In this document: piece after piece, positions 18,777-18,856 of the stretch
Position numbering within the stretch: position 1 is the first letter of the stretch
Layout: each line of letters starts with the position of its first letter
Source of the DNA: Nephromyces sp. MM_2019
Taxonomy: Eukaryota; Apicomplexa; Aconoidasida; Nephromycida
Assembly: GCA_015657535.1 (NCBI GenBank)
Contig: JADHZB010000300.1
Location: 1-18,856 of the forward strand
Length of the DNA stretch: 18,856 nt
Reading direction: 5' to 3'
Made by a program: the position numbers and the translations under genes
Notes under the pieces: generated by a model
What the model saw: only the letters and a program-made list of their open reading frames with translations
Database searches by the model: none
Told to the model about the DNA's origin: nothing

Positions 18777-18856
<80 letters not shown>
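18690..18856. repeat. (CA)n microsatellite at right edge
   Basis: CA repeat begins at 18690, is briefly interrupted by AT-rich bases, and resumes from 18735 as a nearly pure run to the last base. It lies in the next esterase intron, after the donor at 18667. Its true length is unknown because it runs off the window. Confidence 0.97.

Noticed and set aside
1..18856. Mobile elements, CRISPR arrays, rRNA, operons
   Set aside because: No transposase or reverse-transcriptase motif, LTRs, spacer-repeat pattern, rRNA sequence or bacterial gene order was seen. The tandem arrays are simple minisatellites without unique spacers.

Overview
The window is AT-rich eukaryotic nuclear DNA full of (TG)n/(CA)n microsatellites. 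The genes are split by short spliceosomal introns (85-514 nt) and use the standard code: the visible stops are TAA and TGA. It suggests the compact-gene, intron-rich genome of a unicellular eukaryote. The lineage cannot be fixed from sequence alone. A fungal/apicomplexan-type glycerol-3-phosphate acyltransferase and a plain mitochondrial COX15 fit several protist groups. The window begins in a pure TG run and ends in a pure CA run, which looks like a contig bounded by unresolved microsatellites.

Layout, left to right. (1) 139-1094, minus strand: the first five exons of a membrane glycerol-3-phosphate/DHAP acyltransferase (SCT1/GPT2/GAT type), running off the left edge. (2) 1095-4627: non-coding, with a large TG tract at 1202-1388, scattered TGTG islets and AT-rich DNA. 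(3) 4628-7070, minus: a complete four-exon COX15 (heme A synthase), 469 aa after splicing. (4) 7071-8761: non-coding, with an 18-bp tandem array beside the next gene. (5) 8762-10516, minus: the long terminal exon of an unrecognised Asn/Ser/Thr-rich protein with a C-terminal coiled coil; its first exon(s) lie further right and are uncertain. (6) 10517-14420: very AT-rich, no convincing gene, but a textbook TACTAAC branch point and acceptor near 11.37 kb. (7) 14633-15121, minus: a small membrane-anchored ABM-like (antibiotic biosynthesis monooxygenase fold) protein with a CA microsatellite translated in its middle. (8) 15122-16978: a divergent intergenic region packed with TG repeats on the left and CA repeats on the right. 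(9) 16979-18666, plus: five exons of a DUF676/ROG1-type serine esterase (lipase), running off the right edge, with introns built largely of CA/TG repeats.

The genes do not form a pathway. COX15 is mitochondrial heme A synthesis. The acyltransferase and the esterase both belong to lipid metabolism but are 16 kb apart. The most unusual theme is how dinucleotide repeats sit relative to genes: they abut splice sites, fill introns, are translated inside a folded domain, and switch strand polarity between two divergent genes. All spliced models here were built by hand, using family motifs, GT-AG sites and matching intron phases.
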